Positions 9,494-17,617 of a stretch of DNA of 64,000 nucleotides are shown one piece after another. Within the stretch, counting starts at the first letter, position 1; each line of letters starts with the position of its first letter. The stretch is from Alteromonas_E sp965248545 (GTDB lineage: Bacteria > Pseudomonadota > Gammaproteobacteria > Enterobacterales > Alteromonadaceae). The notes under the pieces were generated by a model, which was given only the letters and a program-made list of their open reading frames with translations, did not search any database and had not been told where the DNA came from. A program made the position numbers and the translations under genes. The stretch is taken from positions 2,542,001 to 2,606,000 of the forward strand of contig OZ252110.1 in assembly GCA_965248545.1 (NCBI GenBank). The letters are read 5' to 3'.

Positions 9494-11106
9494 GTCGGCT
9501 GGCTTGGCTGTATTCGCCAATTCAACGTCAATCTCTGGCAATCAGCTTGTCAGCGGCCATGGCGTCTGTTTTATTGTTATCTCTAATTACCTTGGTGTTA
9601 TTTATCTTGTTGAGAGGCAGTAGTTACTTCTGGCCGGTGGGGATACAAACGTTACAATACCTGGATACTGAAACGGGCCTGCTGACCCAGGTGTATGGTC
9701 AGGCACAAGCGGTGAATAAGAGACAAACCTATGCGGAGCGCACCACGGAACAAGCCGTCGATGCAGACTCTCAGTCATCGGAACTTCGCTGGACGGTGTC
9801 ACGCATTGAAGGGCGGTTTCCGGTTACCCAGTCACTGATCTTGAACAATGCTCAAATCGTATCTCAATCGATTAACCCGAACGTCGCTGACATCACGTTT
9901 AACAATGGCCAACGGGTATTTTTGAATCCCTTAGCGATCATGCGGGATAGTCATCCTGTGCCGTTGTCAGAGTTGCGCTCTTTTCGACAACAGGCCGATG
10001 CGATTGCCAATCAAATTGCCAATATTCGCGATGGACACCTTTCCGATACACACCGACGAATTGCCGACCTCAACCGTTTAGGCGTTGCAGCAGATGCTCC
10101 AGCGAGAATTCGGCTCGAGCGACAGTTCGCTGAATATCAAGAATCCATACGCAAGCTAGAGAGTGGATTGACGGCTTTTAAAATGTTAGCGGTTGATGCT
10201 CAGGGAGCACAAACCACTATACCGCTGGCGAATATAAAGCACATTGGGTTCCCCAATCAGATGAGTTTCGTTGGTAAGCTAGTCTCCGCGTTCAAGCAAG
10301 TGTTTGTGTTTTTGACGGAACCGCCTCAGCAGGCCAACCGTTCGGGCGGGATATTCCCGGCATTATTCGGCACCATATTGATGGTACTCATCATGACCAT
10401 ACTGGTGACACCTTTTGGTGTTTTGGCGGCAATTTACCTTAGCGAGTACGCACCAAATAATGGCTTGACCTCGATGGTTCGCATTGGGGTCAGCAACATG
10501 GCTGGGGTTCCTTCGATCGTGTATGGGGTGTTTGGTCTTGGCTTTTTTGTTTACGGTATCGGTGGTTCAATCGATACGTTATTTTACAGTGATGCATTGC
10601 CGTCACCGACGTTTGGCGCGCCTGGACTGTTCTGGGCATCGTTGACCATGGCTTTGTTGACCTTACCCGTAGTGGTAGTTGCTACTGAAGAAGGCTTACA
10701 ACGCGTACCAAACGGCATCCGCTCCAGCAGTTATGCGCTTGGTGCGACCAAGATCGAAACCATTTGGTATACCGTGCTACCCATTGCAAGCCCTGGCATC
10801 ATGACCGGCGTGATTTTGGCTATTGCCAGAGCTGCGGGGGAGGTGGCGCCGCTGATGCTAGTCGGGGCTGTGAAATTTGCGCCCACATTGCCGGTAGATG
10901 GTACCTTTCCGTATTTACACCTAGACCGCCAGTTCATGCATTTGGGTGTACTGATATTCGATGGCGCCTTTCATAGCCAAACCAACACTCAAGGCTCATC
11001 AATGATGTTTGCCGCGTGCTTATTATTATTGATTTGTGTGTTTGGGTTAAACTTGATTGCGATAAACCTGCGTTCTCGACTTCGAAAGCGTTACTCTCAG
11101 AATTAG
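9490..11106 (+). CDS. pstA: Phosphate ABC transporter permease PstA, long form
   Basis: Second membrane subunit of the phosphate importer, 538 residues against about 296 in E. coli. A membrane helix near residues 16-40 is followed by a long soluble insert (about 45-285) containing a probable helical stretch near 160-225. The permease domain starts near 290. Core motifs include GVSNMAGVPSIVYGVFGLG, EEGLQRVP, the contact loop SSYALGATKIETIWYTVLP and ARAAGEVAPLMLVGAV. Translation starts at a GTG overlapping the pstC stop by 4 bases, which suggests coupling. Both permeases carry matching extra domains, so the inserts may pair in the periplasm; this is inference. Confidence 0.93.
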   Translation: MSRLAWLYSPIQRQSLAISLSAAMASVLLLSLITLVLFILLRGSSYFWPVGIQTLQYLDTETGLLTQVYGQAQAVNKRQTYAERTTEQAVDADSQSSELRWTVSRIEGRFPVTQSLILNNAQIVSQSINPNVADITFNNGQRVFLNPLAIMRDSHPVPLSELRSFRQQADAIANQIANIRDGHLSDTHRRIADLNRLGVAADAPARIRLERQFAEYQESIRKLESGLTAFKMLAVDAQGAQTTIPLANIKHIGFPNQMSFVGKLVSAFKQVFVFLTEPPQQANRSGGIFPALFGTILMVLIMTILVTPFGVLAAIYLSEYAPNNGLTSMVRIGVSNMAGVPSIVYGVFGLGFFVYGIGGSIDTLFYSDALPSPTFGAPGLFWASLTMALLTLPVVVVATEEGLQRVPNGIRSSSYALGATKIETIWYTVLPIASPGIMTGVILAIARAAGEVAPLMLVGAVKFAPTLPVDGTFPYLHLDRQFMHLGVLIFDGAFHSQTNTQGSSMMFAACLLLLICVFGLNLIAINLRSRLRKRYSQN

Positions 11107-11114
11107 TGGTGCAT

Positions 11115-11921
11115 ATGTTAAACCTTTTTGATCGCGATACCCTGGACCTCAATGACTTATCGGCAGAGCAGACTGCCATAGAAGTAAACAGTCTTAATTT
11201 ATGGTTTGGGAAGAAGCAGGTATTAACCGATATCAACATTAAAATTCCCAAAAACCGAATTACTGCGTTTATCGGACAGAGTGGCTGTGGCAAATCGACA
11301 TTGATCAGTAGTTTCAACCGCATGAATGATTTGGTTGACGATTGTCGCTATGAAGGAGCCGTCATTATCGAAGAGCGGGATATCAATCATCCCAGAGAAA
11401 ACGTGTCTCGACTGCGCACCAAGGTTGGTATGGTGTTCCAGCGGCCAAATCCTTTTCCAATGAGCATATATGAAAATGTCTGCTATGGGCTGAAACTGCA
11501 GGGGATGACACTGCGTCGCTCTTTGGATGATGCGGTTGAAACAGCGTTGCGAGATGCCGCACTGTGGGATGAGGTCAAAGATAGGCTGTTCGAGTCGGCC
11601 AATATACTCTCCGGCGGTCAGCAGCAGCGCTTGGTATTCGCCAGAGCTTTAGCGTTACAACCGGATATTCTGTTACTTGATGAGCCTACTTCAGCATTAG
11701 ATCCGTTGACGACCCTGTATATCGAAGAGTTAATGATCAATCTCAAAAAACGCTGCACCGTGGTTATCGTTACGCACAACATGCAGCAGGCCGCACGGGT
11801 TTCTGATTACACTGCATTTATTCACCAAGGCGAGGTGGTAGAGTTTGCCGACAGCGACACCTTGTTTACCTTGCCAAGTAAAAAACAAACCGAAGACTAT
11901 ATAACTGGCCGGTACGGTTAG
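11115..11921 (+). CDS. pstB: Phosphate ABC transporter ATPase PstB
   Basis: Cytosolic ATPase powering PstCA. The 268 residues show Walker A GQSGCGKST, the Q-loop region GMVFQRPNPFPMSIYENV, the signature LSGGQQQR, Walker B ILLLDEPTSALD and the switch histidine in VIVTHNMQQA. PNPFPMSIYENV is specific to PstB. The ATG at 11115 is preferred; an in-frame GTG at 11109 is also possible, while an ATG further upstream at 11016 lies inside pstA. It starts 8 bases after pstA and 11 bases before phoU, clearly in one operon. Confidence 0.97.
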   Translation: MLNLFDRDTLDLNDLSAEQTAIEVNSLNLWFGKKQVLTDINIKIPKNRITAFIGQSGCGKSTLISSFNRMNDLVDDCRYEGAVIIEERDINHPRENVSRLRTKVGMVFQRPNPFPMSIYENVCYGLKLQGMTLRRSLDDAVETALRDAALWDEVKDRLFESANILSGGQQQRLVFARALALQPDILLLDEPTSALDPLTTLYIEELMINLKKRCTVVIVTHNMQQAARVSDYTAFIHQGEVVEFADSDTLFTLPSKKQTEDYITGRYG

Positions 11922-11932
11922 GAGTTGATCTG

Positions 11933-12652
11933 ATGAGGCAAGTTAAACTCAACACACACATCTCTGGTAAGTTTAACACTGAGCTTGAGAACCTCAGAAA
12001 CTCGGTGTTGACCATGGGAGGCGAGGTCGAACAGCAAATGGTCGACACGTTACGGGCGATCAAGGAAAACAATGCCGGCTTGGCTGAAAAGGTTGTCCTC
12101 AACGACCTCAAAATCAACTCAATGGAAGTCCAAATTGACGAAGAGTGCATGCGGATCATCGCCAAACGTCATCCCACGGCCAGTGATTTGCGTTTGGTAT
12201 TAACCATCGCCAAAGCCACCGCTGATATCGAGCGTATTGGGGATGAAATCGAGCGTATCGCGAAACTTGTGACCAAGAGTCATTTACCACTGTCAGAGAC
12301 TATCAAAAGCAGCATGCTATCTATCGGTGAGCACGTGGTCGCCATGATGCGGGGAACGTTTAATGCCTTCGCCCGCCAAGACGAACGGGCCGCGATTGAT
12401 GTGTACGAACAAGATAATCGCATCGACCGGCAATACAAAAACCTACTTGCCTTCACGACACAAGAAATGCAACAGCATCCACAAATGATGGAAGATTGGT
12501 TGGAAGTACTGTGGGCTTTGCGTTCGTTAGAGCGCGTTGGGGATCGTTGCAAGAATATCTGTGAGTATGTGGTGTATTTGGCCGGGGGGGCTGATGTGCG
12601 CCATTCTTCACTGGAGAATATGCAACAAAAGCTCGATGATCTGACCGAATGA
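11933..12652 (+). CDS. phoU: Phosphate signalling regulator PhoU
   Basis: Cytosolic helical-bundle protein linking the Pst transporter to the PhoR/PhoB system and restraining phosphate uptake. At 239 residues it has the normal length. Two three-helix repeats are visible, each with a metal-binding E/DxxxD-type segment: TADIERIGDEIERIAK near residues 100-115 and LRSLERVGDRCKNICEYVVYL near 198-218. The N-terminus HISGKFNTELENLRNSVLTMGG is typical. It is the last gene of the pst operon. phoB and phoR are not in the window. Confidence 0.97.
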   Translation: MRQVKLNTHISGKFNTELENLRNSVLTMGGEVEQQMVDTLRAIKENNAGLAEKVVLNDLKINSMEVQIDEECMRIIAKRHPTASDLRLVLTIAKATADIERIGDEIERIAKLVTKSHLPLSETIKSSMLSIGEHVVAMMRGTFNAFARQDERAAIDVYEQDNRIDRQYKNLLAFTTQEMQQHPQMMEDWLEVLWALRSLERVGDRCKNICEYVVYLAGGADVRHSSLENMQQKLDDLTE

Positions 12653-12775
12653 TTATTTTCGACAATACTACTATGGGTTCTTGTGCCGTTGAGGTATGAT
12701 GCGCGGCAGTTCGTGAAAGGTTGTGCAAAAACGCAGCAATTTAGACTCTATGTTTATACGTTTTACATTGATATC

Positions 12776-12799
12776 GCTCACAAGTAGTGAGCAAATTTT
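12776..12799 (+). terminator. Weak hairpin before pit
   Basis: GCTCAC/GTGAGC with a 5-base loop is followed by AAATTTTT. The stem is short. It may be a weak terminator of the pst-phoU operon, or a structure in the leader of the downstream transporter gene, whose ATG is 22 bases on. Confidence 0.3.
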
Positions 12800-12821
12800 T
12801 GCAGATATGGGCATGTAACTC

Positions 12822-14093
12822 ATGGATATTATTCAGAGCTACGGCTTTATTCTGATCCTAATGGCCGCAATTTTCGGCTTTGTAATGGCATGGGGGATCG
12901 GCGCTAATGACGTCGCCAACGCCATGGGAACGTCGGTCGGCTCTAAAGCACTTACGATAAAACAAGCGATTCTAATCGCTATGGTATTCGAGTTTGCGGG
13001 TGCGTATTTGGCCGGTGGTGAAGTTACCTCGACTATCCGCAAGGGTATCATTGACGCCACTTATTTTATTGATATCCCCGATGACTTAGTGCTTGGTATG
13101 ATCTCTGCACTACTCGCCGCAGGGATATGGCTAGCGGTCGCCTCGTTCAAAGGGTGGCCCGTTTCAACAACTCACTCGATTATCGGCGCGATTGTCGGTT
13201 TTACTGCGGTTGGCGTCAGTGCTGATGCGGTAGAGTGGAGCAAAGTTGGTGGGATTGTAGGCAGTTGGGTTGTAACCCCGGCGATCTCAGGTTTCATCGC
13301 ATACAGTATTTTTGTCAGCGCTGATAAGTTAATTTTCCAGACGGATAACCCCTTCGAGAAGGCAAAACGTTACGTGCCGTTTTACATGGCGTTGGCAGGC
13401 TTTATCATGTCGCTGGTAACCATTAAAAAGGGTTTGAAACACGTCGGTCTGGGTTTACCTGACGCTCAGGGATATGCACTGGCCGTCGCTATAGCGGTTG
13501 GCGTCGGTGTACTTGGTGTTTGGATGATTAATCGTCTCAAGTTTGAAAATAACGACACACTCGAACATCAACAACACAATGTCGAAAAGGTATTTGCCAT
13601 TCTAATGGTAGTGACTGCTTGTTGTATGGCGTTCGCGCATGGTTCCAACGACGTAGCCAATGCGATTGGTCCACTTGCCGCTGTTGTCAGTGTGGTGAGC
13701 AATGGTGGTCAAATTACCTCAAATGCAACTTTGGCACCCTGGATTCTACCTTTAGGTGGTATCGGCATTGTCGCCGGTCTTGCTTTATTTGGTCACCGCG
13801 TGATTAAAACCATTGGCCAAGGCATTACGCACTTAACGCCGAGTCGCGGCTTCGCTGCCGAAATGGCGGCGGCAACAACAGTCGTTATCGCGTCCGGCAC
13901 TGGACTGCCAATTTCAACGACTCAAACCTTGGTTGGCGCAGTATTGGGTGTTGGTCTTGCGCGAGGTGTTTCAGCACTCAATTTTGGTGTGATCAGAACG
14001 ATTTTAGTTTCCTGGGTTGTTACACTACCGGCCGGTGCTTGTTTAGCTATTATTTTCTTCTTCTCACTGAAGGCCATATTCGGAGTTGTTTGA
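12822..14093 (+). CDS. Inorganic phosphate transporter, PiT family
   Basis: Low-affinity, ion-coupled phosphate importer of the inner membrane, 423 residues with about ten hydrophobic segments. The two inverted PiT repeats carry the GANDVANAMGTSVGSKALT signature near residue 28 and the partner motif AHGSNDVANAIGPLAAV near residue 272. The matching WPVSTTHSIIGAIVG and LPISTTQTLVGAVLG segments are also present. A central loop near residues 165-250 separates the halves. It follows phoU by 169 bases, probably with its own promoter, so constitutive uptake and high-affinity Pst uptake sit together. Both PitA-like phosphate and sulfate-type relatives share this fold, but the neighbours favour phosphate. 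Confidence 0.92.
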   Translation: MDIIQSYGFILILMAAIFGFVMAWGIGANDVANAMGTSVGSKALTIKQAILIAMVFEFAGAYLAGGEVTSTIRKGIIDATYFIDIPDDLVLGMISALLAAGIWLAVASFKGWPVSTTHSIIGAIVGFTAVGVSADAVEWSKVGGIVGSWVVTPAISGFIAYSIFVSADKLIFQTDNPFEKAKRYVPFYMALAGFIMSLVTIKKGLKHVGLGLPDAQGYALAVAIAVGVGVLGVWMINRLKFENNDTLEHQQHNVEKVFAILMVVTACCMAFAHGSNDVANAIGPLAAVVSVVSNGGQITSNATLAPWILPLGGIGIVAGLALFGHRVIKTIGQGITHLTPSRGFAAEMAAATTVVIASGTGLPISTTQTLVGAVLGVGLARGVSALNFGVIRTILVSWVVTLPAGACLAIIFFFSLKAIFGVV

Positions 14094-14120
14094 GCAAGTC
14101 CCAGAAACTATTTGTATGAA

Positions 14121-14148
14121 AACGCGGAGCTTTTGCTCCGCGTTTTTG
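14121..14148 (+). terminator. Rho-independent terminator after the PiT gene
   Basis: A perfect 10-base stem AACGCGGAGC/GCTCCGCGTT closes on a TTTT loop (14121-14144), and a T-run continues to 14147. Confidence 0.93.
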
Positions 14149-14181
14149 TTTAATGGCTGGAAATTTCATTATCATTTGTCT

Positions 14182-14212
14182 AACCTATTAAAAATATAAA
14201 ATTCAATAGGTT
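14182..14212. promoter_or_regulatory. Inverted repeat upstream of oxyR
   Basis: AACCTATT (14182-14189) and AATAGGTT (14205-14212) form 8-base arms around a 15-base AT-rich spacer, ending 9 bases before the oxyR start. An autoregulatory OxyR site is the natural guess because OxyR elements contain ATAG/CTAT tetrads. However, the spacing does not fit the classical four-element pattern. Confidence 0.4.
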
Positions 14213-14221
14213 TATTCGATT

Positions 14222-15139
14222 TTGAAGTGGCCCAACCTAAAACACCTACATTACTTAGTTGTATTGCACCAAGAACAGCACTTTCACCGCGCGGCAGAAA
14301 AGTGTCATGTCACTCAATCAACCCTGAGTACAGCAATCCAAAACTTAGAAGAGCATTTCGGAGCGCAATTACTGGAACGTGAACACAAGTCTTTTGTATT
14401 TTCGGCTTTCGGTTTAGAAATCGTCGAGCGCAGCAAACGTTTGATCAACGAAGCCCGAGAGTTAGTGGATTACGCCAGCAATGCGGGTGATTGGCGGGCA
14501 GGGGAACTCAAGCTGGGAGTGATTCCTACGATTGCGCCTTTTTTATTTGAGGGGTTAATTAAGTCGGTTAAGCGGCTTTACCCAAATTTGGCCCTGCATC
14601 TGCAAGAAGATACTACTGAGAATTTGCTTTCCCAGTTGCACGAAGGGAAGTTGGATTTATTAGTACTCGCATTGCCGATTGAAACGCCTGGCTGTAAACA
14701 ACTAGTGTTAGGTCATGATCCGTTCCATTTGGTCATGCACCGTTCAGTGTGCGCCAATACTCAGGCCAAAATTGACGTTAGCACATTGCCCAAAAACAGT
14801 ATCTTTCTGTTACAACAAGAACATTGTATGACAGATCACGCAGTTAGTGCTTGTGGGTTGAAACACAGTGAACAAGTTAACAGCCTGGCCGCCAGTTCCT
14901 TGCACACCTTGGTCCAACTTGCCAATGCTAAGCTCGGTTACACCTTTATTCCCGAATTGGCGTTGCAGCAGGATATCCTATCCAAATCCAGTTTGGTCGC
15001 TTTACCGGCCGAGGACAATGCGTATCGAGAAATAGGCCTAGTGTGGCGAAATGGCACGACGCGTGTGCAACTGTTTCGTTCTCTAGCGGAGTGTTTGGCC
15101 CCGTTAATGCCAGTGAATACCTTGTTGCCTCAATCCTAG
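14222..15139 (+). CDS. oxyR: Hydrogen peroxide sensor and regulator OxyR
   Basis: LysR-type regulator activated by peroxide through an intramolecular disulfide. The N-terminal winged helix-turn-helix contains HFHRAAEKCHVTQSTLSTAI, and the effector domain contains LKLGVIPTIAPFL. Two cysteines, C202 and C211, sit in EHCMTDHAVSAC with the same 9-residue spacing as the redox pair of E. coli OxyR (C199/C208). That separates it from ordinary LysR regulators. Length is 305 residues. The start is a TTG and no closer ATG is available in frame. No catalase or ahp gene is adjacent. An inverted repeat just upstream may serve autoregulation. Confidence 0.9.
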   Translation: MKWPNLKHLHYLVVLHQEQHFHRAAEKCHVTQSTLSTAIQNLEEHFGAQLLEREHKSFVFSAFGLEIVERSKRLINEARELVDYASNAGDWRAGELKLGVIPTIAPFLFEGLIKSVKRLYPNLALHLQEDTTENLLSQLHEGKLDLLVLALPIETPGCKQLVLGHDPFHLVMHRSVCANTQAKIDVSTLPKNSIFLLQQEHCMTDHAVSACGLKHSEQVNSLAASSLHTLVQLANAKLGYTFIPELALQQDILSKSSLVALPAEDNAYREIGLVWRNGTTRVQLFRSLAECLAPLMPVNTLLPQS

Positions 15140-15262
15140 CCAACAAAAGTGCGTACTTTGCGCTGGTAATGTTGGGCTTGGAAAAAAAATTGAATTTTTT
15201 CAAACTAAATTTAAACCGGTCTCGACTATAGCTACAAAGGTTTAGCAATATGGAAATCATAC

Positions 15263-15823
15263 GTGTTCAACACGACAGATGAACAGCTGATAAAGAAGGC
15301 ATTAGCCGGCAATAAGAAAGCCTGGTTCAGTCTTATTTCTTGCTACGAAAAGTCGATCTATAACTACGGCATAAGGATGACAGGTAGTCGACAAGATAGT
15401 CAGGATCTGATGCAAGACATCTTTGTGTCAGTGTTTCGCAATCTTGCCAGTTATCAGGGAACGGGGAGTTTTCGCAGTTGGCTGTTTCGCATTGCGCATT
15501 ATCGCTGCGTCGAGTTTTATCGACGTCGGAAACCTTTGGTCAGCTTAGATGATGTGCCTGAAATCGAAGAACAGGAAAATCATTCGAGTGCGCAGTCCAA
15601 TCCCGAATTGGATATGCAAGGTGATCAAACTCAACGTGAACTGATGCAAGCGATGCAGCGACTTCCTGTGAATCAAAGAGCCGTGGTGGAACTTAAGTTC
15701 TTTGGTCAATTCACCTTTGATGAAATTGCCGAGCAGCTTGGTGTTTCCGCGAATACCGCAAAATCAAGATTATACAGTGCGCTAGAAAAACTCAGAGCGC
15801 ATTTGGAGGTAGAGTATGTCTGA
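15263..15823 (+). CDS. ECF-type RNA polymerase sigma factor
   Basis: A 186-residue sigma-70 family factor with only regions 2 and 4. Region 2 spans about residues 20-95, with the segments DLMQDIFVSVFRNLASY and FRSWLFRIAHYRCVEFYRRR. Region 4 spans about 128-182, with LPVNQRAVVELKFFGQFTFDEIAEQLGVSANTAKSRL forming the helix-turn-helix. The linker is acidic and glutamine-rich. Translation starts at a GTG; the ATG at 15250 is in another frame. The stop overlaps the next gene by 8 bases, the usual layout of a sigma/anti-sigma pair. Regulon and signal are unknown. Confidence 0.88.
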   Translation: MFNTTDEQLIKKALAGNKKAWFSLISCYEKSIYNYGIRMTGSRQDSQDLMQDIFVSVFRNLASYQGTGSFRSWLFRIAHYRCVEFYRRRKPLVSLDDVPEIEEQENHSSAQSNPELDMQGDQTQRELMQAMQRLPVNQRAVVELKFFGQFTFDEIAEQLGVSANTAKSRLYSALEKLRAHLEVEYV

Positions 15824-16499
15824 TCAACAAAAAAGTGTGCTGTTTGCCGCTTGGCTTGACGGCAACATGAACGACGAACAACAACAACAGTTCGAGCGTT
15901 TGTGTATTGAAGATGAAAGCTTTTCACAACGAGTCGAGCAAGCCAATCAGCTGAATTTGATTAGCGAAAATTTTAGCGAGGCAAATGTGCCGTCATGGGA
16001 TATGCACGCGACGTTTGATGCACCTGAAAAGCTACGCTGGTGGCAATCCCCCGCGTGGGGCGTGTCTTCAATGGCCTGCTCCGTGTTTGCGGTATTACTC
16101 GTGGTGAGTGGGTTCAATATGTCGGTGCAAGACGGTCGTTTGAGTATGGGTTTTTCGAGTGGTTTGTCGGTTGAACAAGTTAATGTGATGGTAGAGCAAC
16201 GGTTGACTGATTATCAGGCAACCAATCAAGCGATGTTTGCTCAGTACGTTGATGCGATTACCACCCAGCAACAACAGAGTAGTGCTCAGTTGACTGAGTA
16301 TTTACTCTCATCCAGCCGACAAGAGCGGCGCGAGGATTTCGCTGAGCTGATCAAGTTTATCAATGAACAGCGCAGTGATGACCAAATTTATTACGCGAAA
16401 CAATTAAACAATCTACAAAAAGAAATTTACGCACAAGGTGGGATTCGCACAGCGATACCAACGATGAGTACGGGTGAAAGCCCGATGCCAAATGAATAA
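15816..16499 (+). CDS. Probable anti-sigma factor, single-pass membrane protein
   Basis: A 227-residue protein not recognised as a named family. The cytosolic N-terminus (about 1-80) begins with AAWLDGNMNDEQQQQFERLC, resembling the short helical segment of many anti-sigma factors but lacking a clear HxxxCxxC zinc motif. A single membrane helix lies near residues 88-105 (SSMACSVFAVLLVVSGF). The C-terminal part is glutamine-rich, probably helical and extracytoplasmic. The role is inferred from the 8-base overlap with the ECF sigma gene and the topology. A zinc-free anti-sigma or a scaffold for the next gene product are both possible. Confidence 0.6.
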   Translation: MSDQQKSVLFAAWLDGNMNDEQQQQFERLCIEDESFSQRVEQANQLNLISENFSEANVPSWDMHATFDAPEKLRWWQSPAWGVSSMACSVFAVLLVVSGFNMSVQDGRLSMGFSSGLSVEQVNVMVEQRLTDYQATNQAMFAQYVDAITTQQQQSSAQLTEYLLSSSRQERREDFAELIKFINEQRSDDQIYYAKQLNNLQKEIYAQGGIRTAIPTMSTGESPMPNE

Positions 16500-16512
16500 T
16501 CAGGAGTCAATT

Positions 16513-17424
16513 ATGAAATCATGGGTTTTTATTGCGGGAGTATTGGCACTATCGTCAACTGGCGCCTCTGTCGCAGCAACAAATTATGCAGAACTGAGCA
16601 AAGAGCTTGAAGTAATGAACAGCGTCCTGGTAACGTCTTTGCGACAGACCAGTGCAAATGAGGCCGTCCGATTCAGAGGATTGGAAACCAGTTATCTGGC
16701 CGGGCAAGGCGTAGTCTTTGAAGTGAGCACGTCACGCGGTGCGTGGGGAGTAGACCTCGACGTTCGCCAGTTTATTCCCAATATACCGGAAGCTCCGGTT
16801 GCGCCAATCATCATTGGCGAGGACGGTAACAGCATAAGTATTCATGTGAATGAGGACTGGGAACACATGATCGAAGATACTGTGCGCGGTTTCGAAGAAG
16901 CGTTTCGAGAGGCTAGTGAGCAAATGCGCGACGTTCGTTCTGACGCGCGAGAGCTATCGTGGGAAGTCCGAGAGTTAGAGAGACGCAAACGAGATTTGAA
17001 TTTCCAGTCACGCAACAGTAATGAGAAAAAACAGCAAGAGCTCAAGGAGCAGCTGGCTGAAATAGAGCAGGAAATGGCAGCATTGCGCGCGCGTCAGCAA
17101 GAGCTGAATGAGTATGCTGACAAAATCGAAGCCGAGCAAAAGGCCCAGGTAGAAAAGCAAAAAGAAGCCGCAATGCAAGCAGACAAGGCGTTTCTCGCCG
17201 CTTTTGAAGAGCGTATTGGCGACACCTTATGTCGATTTGGCTCTGGGCTACGCGCGTTGCCAAAGGAAGAGCATATTAGTTTTGTACTGAAAAACTTCGA
17301 TAGTGAGCAACGTGTAAAACGCGACCGTGTCTATGTATTTACCCAGAAAAACGTTAAAGATTGTGTTCAAGAAAAGTCCGATGCAGGGGAGTTGCTGCAA
17401 CAGGCGACGGTATACAGTTTCTAA
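16513..17424 (+). CDS. Secreted coiled-coil protein of unknown function
   Basis: A 303-residue protein with a clear signal peptide (MKSWVFIAGVLALSSTGASVAA, cleavage near residue 22). The first mature part (about 25-120) is mixed and contains YLAGQGVVFEVSTSRGAWG. Residues about 125-235 form a long charged coiled coil (EEAFREASEQMRDVRSDA, followed by RARQQELNEYADKIEAEQK). A compact tail contains two cysteines, TLCRFGSG and VKDCVQEK. CAGGAG at 16501 sets the ATG at 16513. It is the third gene of the sigma/anti-sigma operon and is followed by a terminator. It could be the envelope sensor or effector of that system; no family was recognised. Confidence 0.7.
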   Translation: MKSWVFIAGVLALSSTGASVAATNYAELSKELEVMNSVLVTSLRQTSANEAVRFRGLETSYLAGQGVVFEVSTSRGAWGVDLDVRQFIPNIPEAPVAPIIIGEDGNSISIHVNEDWEHMIEDTVRGFEEAFREASEQMRDVRSDARELSWEVRELERRKRDLNFQSRNSNEKKQQELKEQLAEIEQEMAALRARQQELNEYADKIEAEQKAQVEKQKEAAMQADKAFLAAFEERIGDTLCRFGSGLRALPKEEHISFVLKNFDSEQRVKRDRVYVFTQKNVKDCVQEKSDAGELLQQATVYSF

Positions 17425-17443
17425 CCACCGCTCTTCACCCACG

Positions 17444-17470
17444 AAGGCGAGCCTTTGTGCTCGCCTTTTT
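17444..17470 (+). terminator. Rho-independent terminator after the sigma-factor operon
   Basis: A 9-base stem AAGGCGAGC/GCTCGCCTT with a 6-base loop is followed by TTTTT. It marks the end of the three-gene operon. Confidence 0.9.
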
Positions 17471-17617
17471 CATTTAAAAGGCGCGCTAACCTAGTTTCCT
17501 TTATCCCGTAACGTTTTTGGAATTGATAAAACTGAATCAGCATTTTGAATTCGAGAATTAGTGACACAACAACTACACTCAGTGAATGCTCTGCCATACG
17601 AACAGAAAAAAGGATTC

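Noticed and set aside
14182..14212. Classical OxyR binding element
   Set aside because: ATAG and CTAT elements are present but are 17 bases apart, not the 7-base rhythm of the known site.
15181..15201. AT-rich hairpin after oxyR as terminator
   Set aside because: GAAAAAA/TTTTTTC arms are all A-T and there is no G-C stem. It could arise by base composition.
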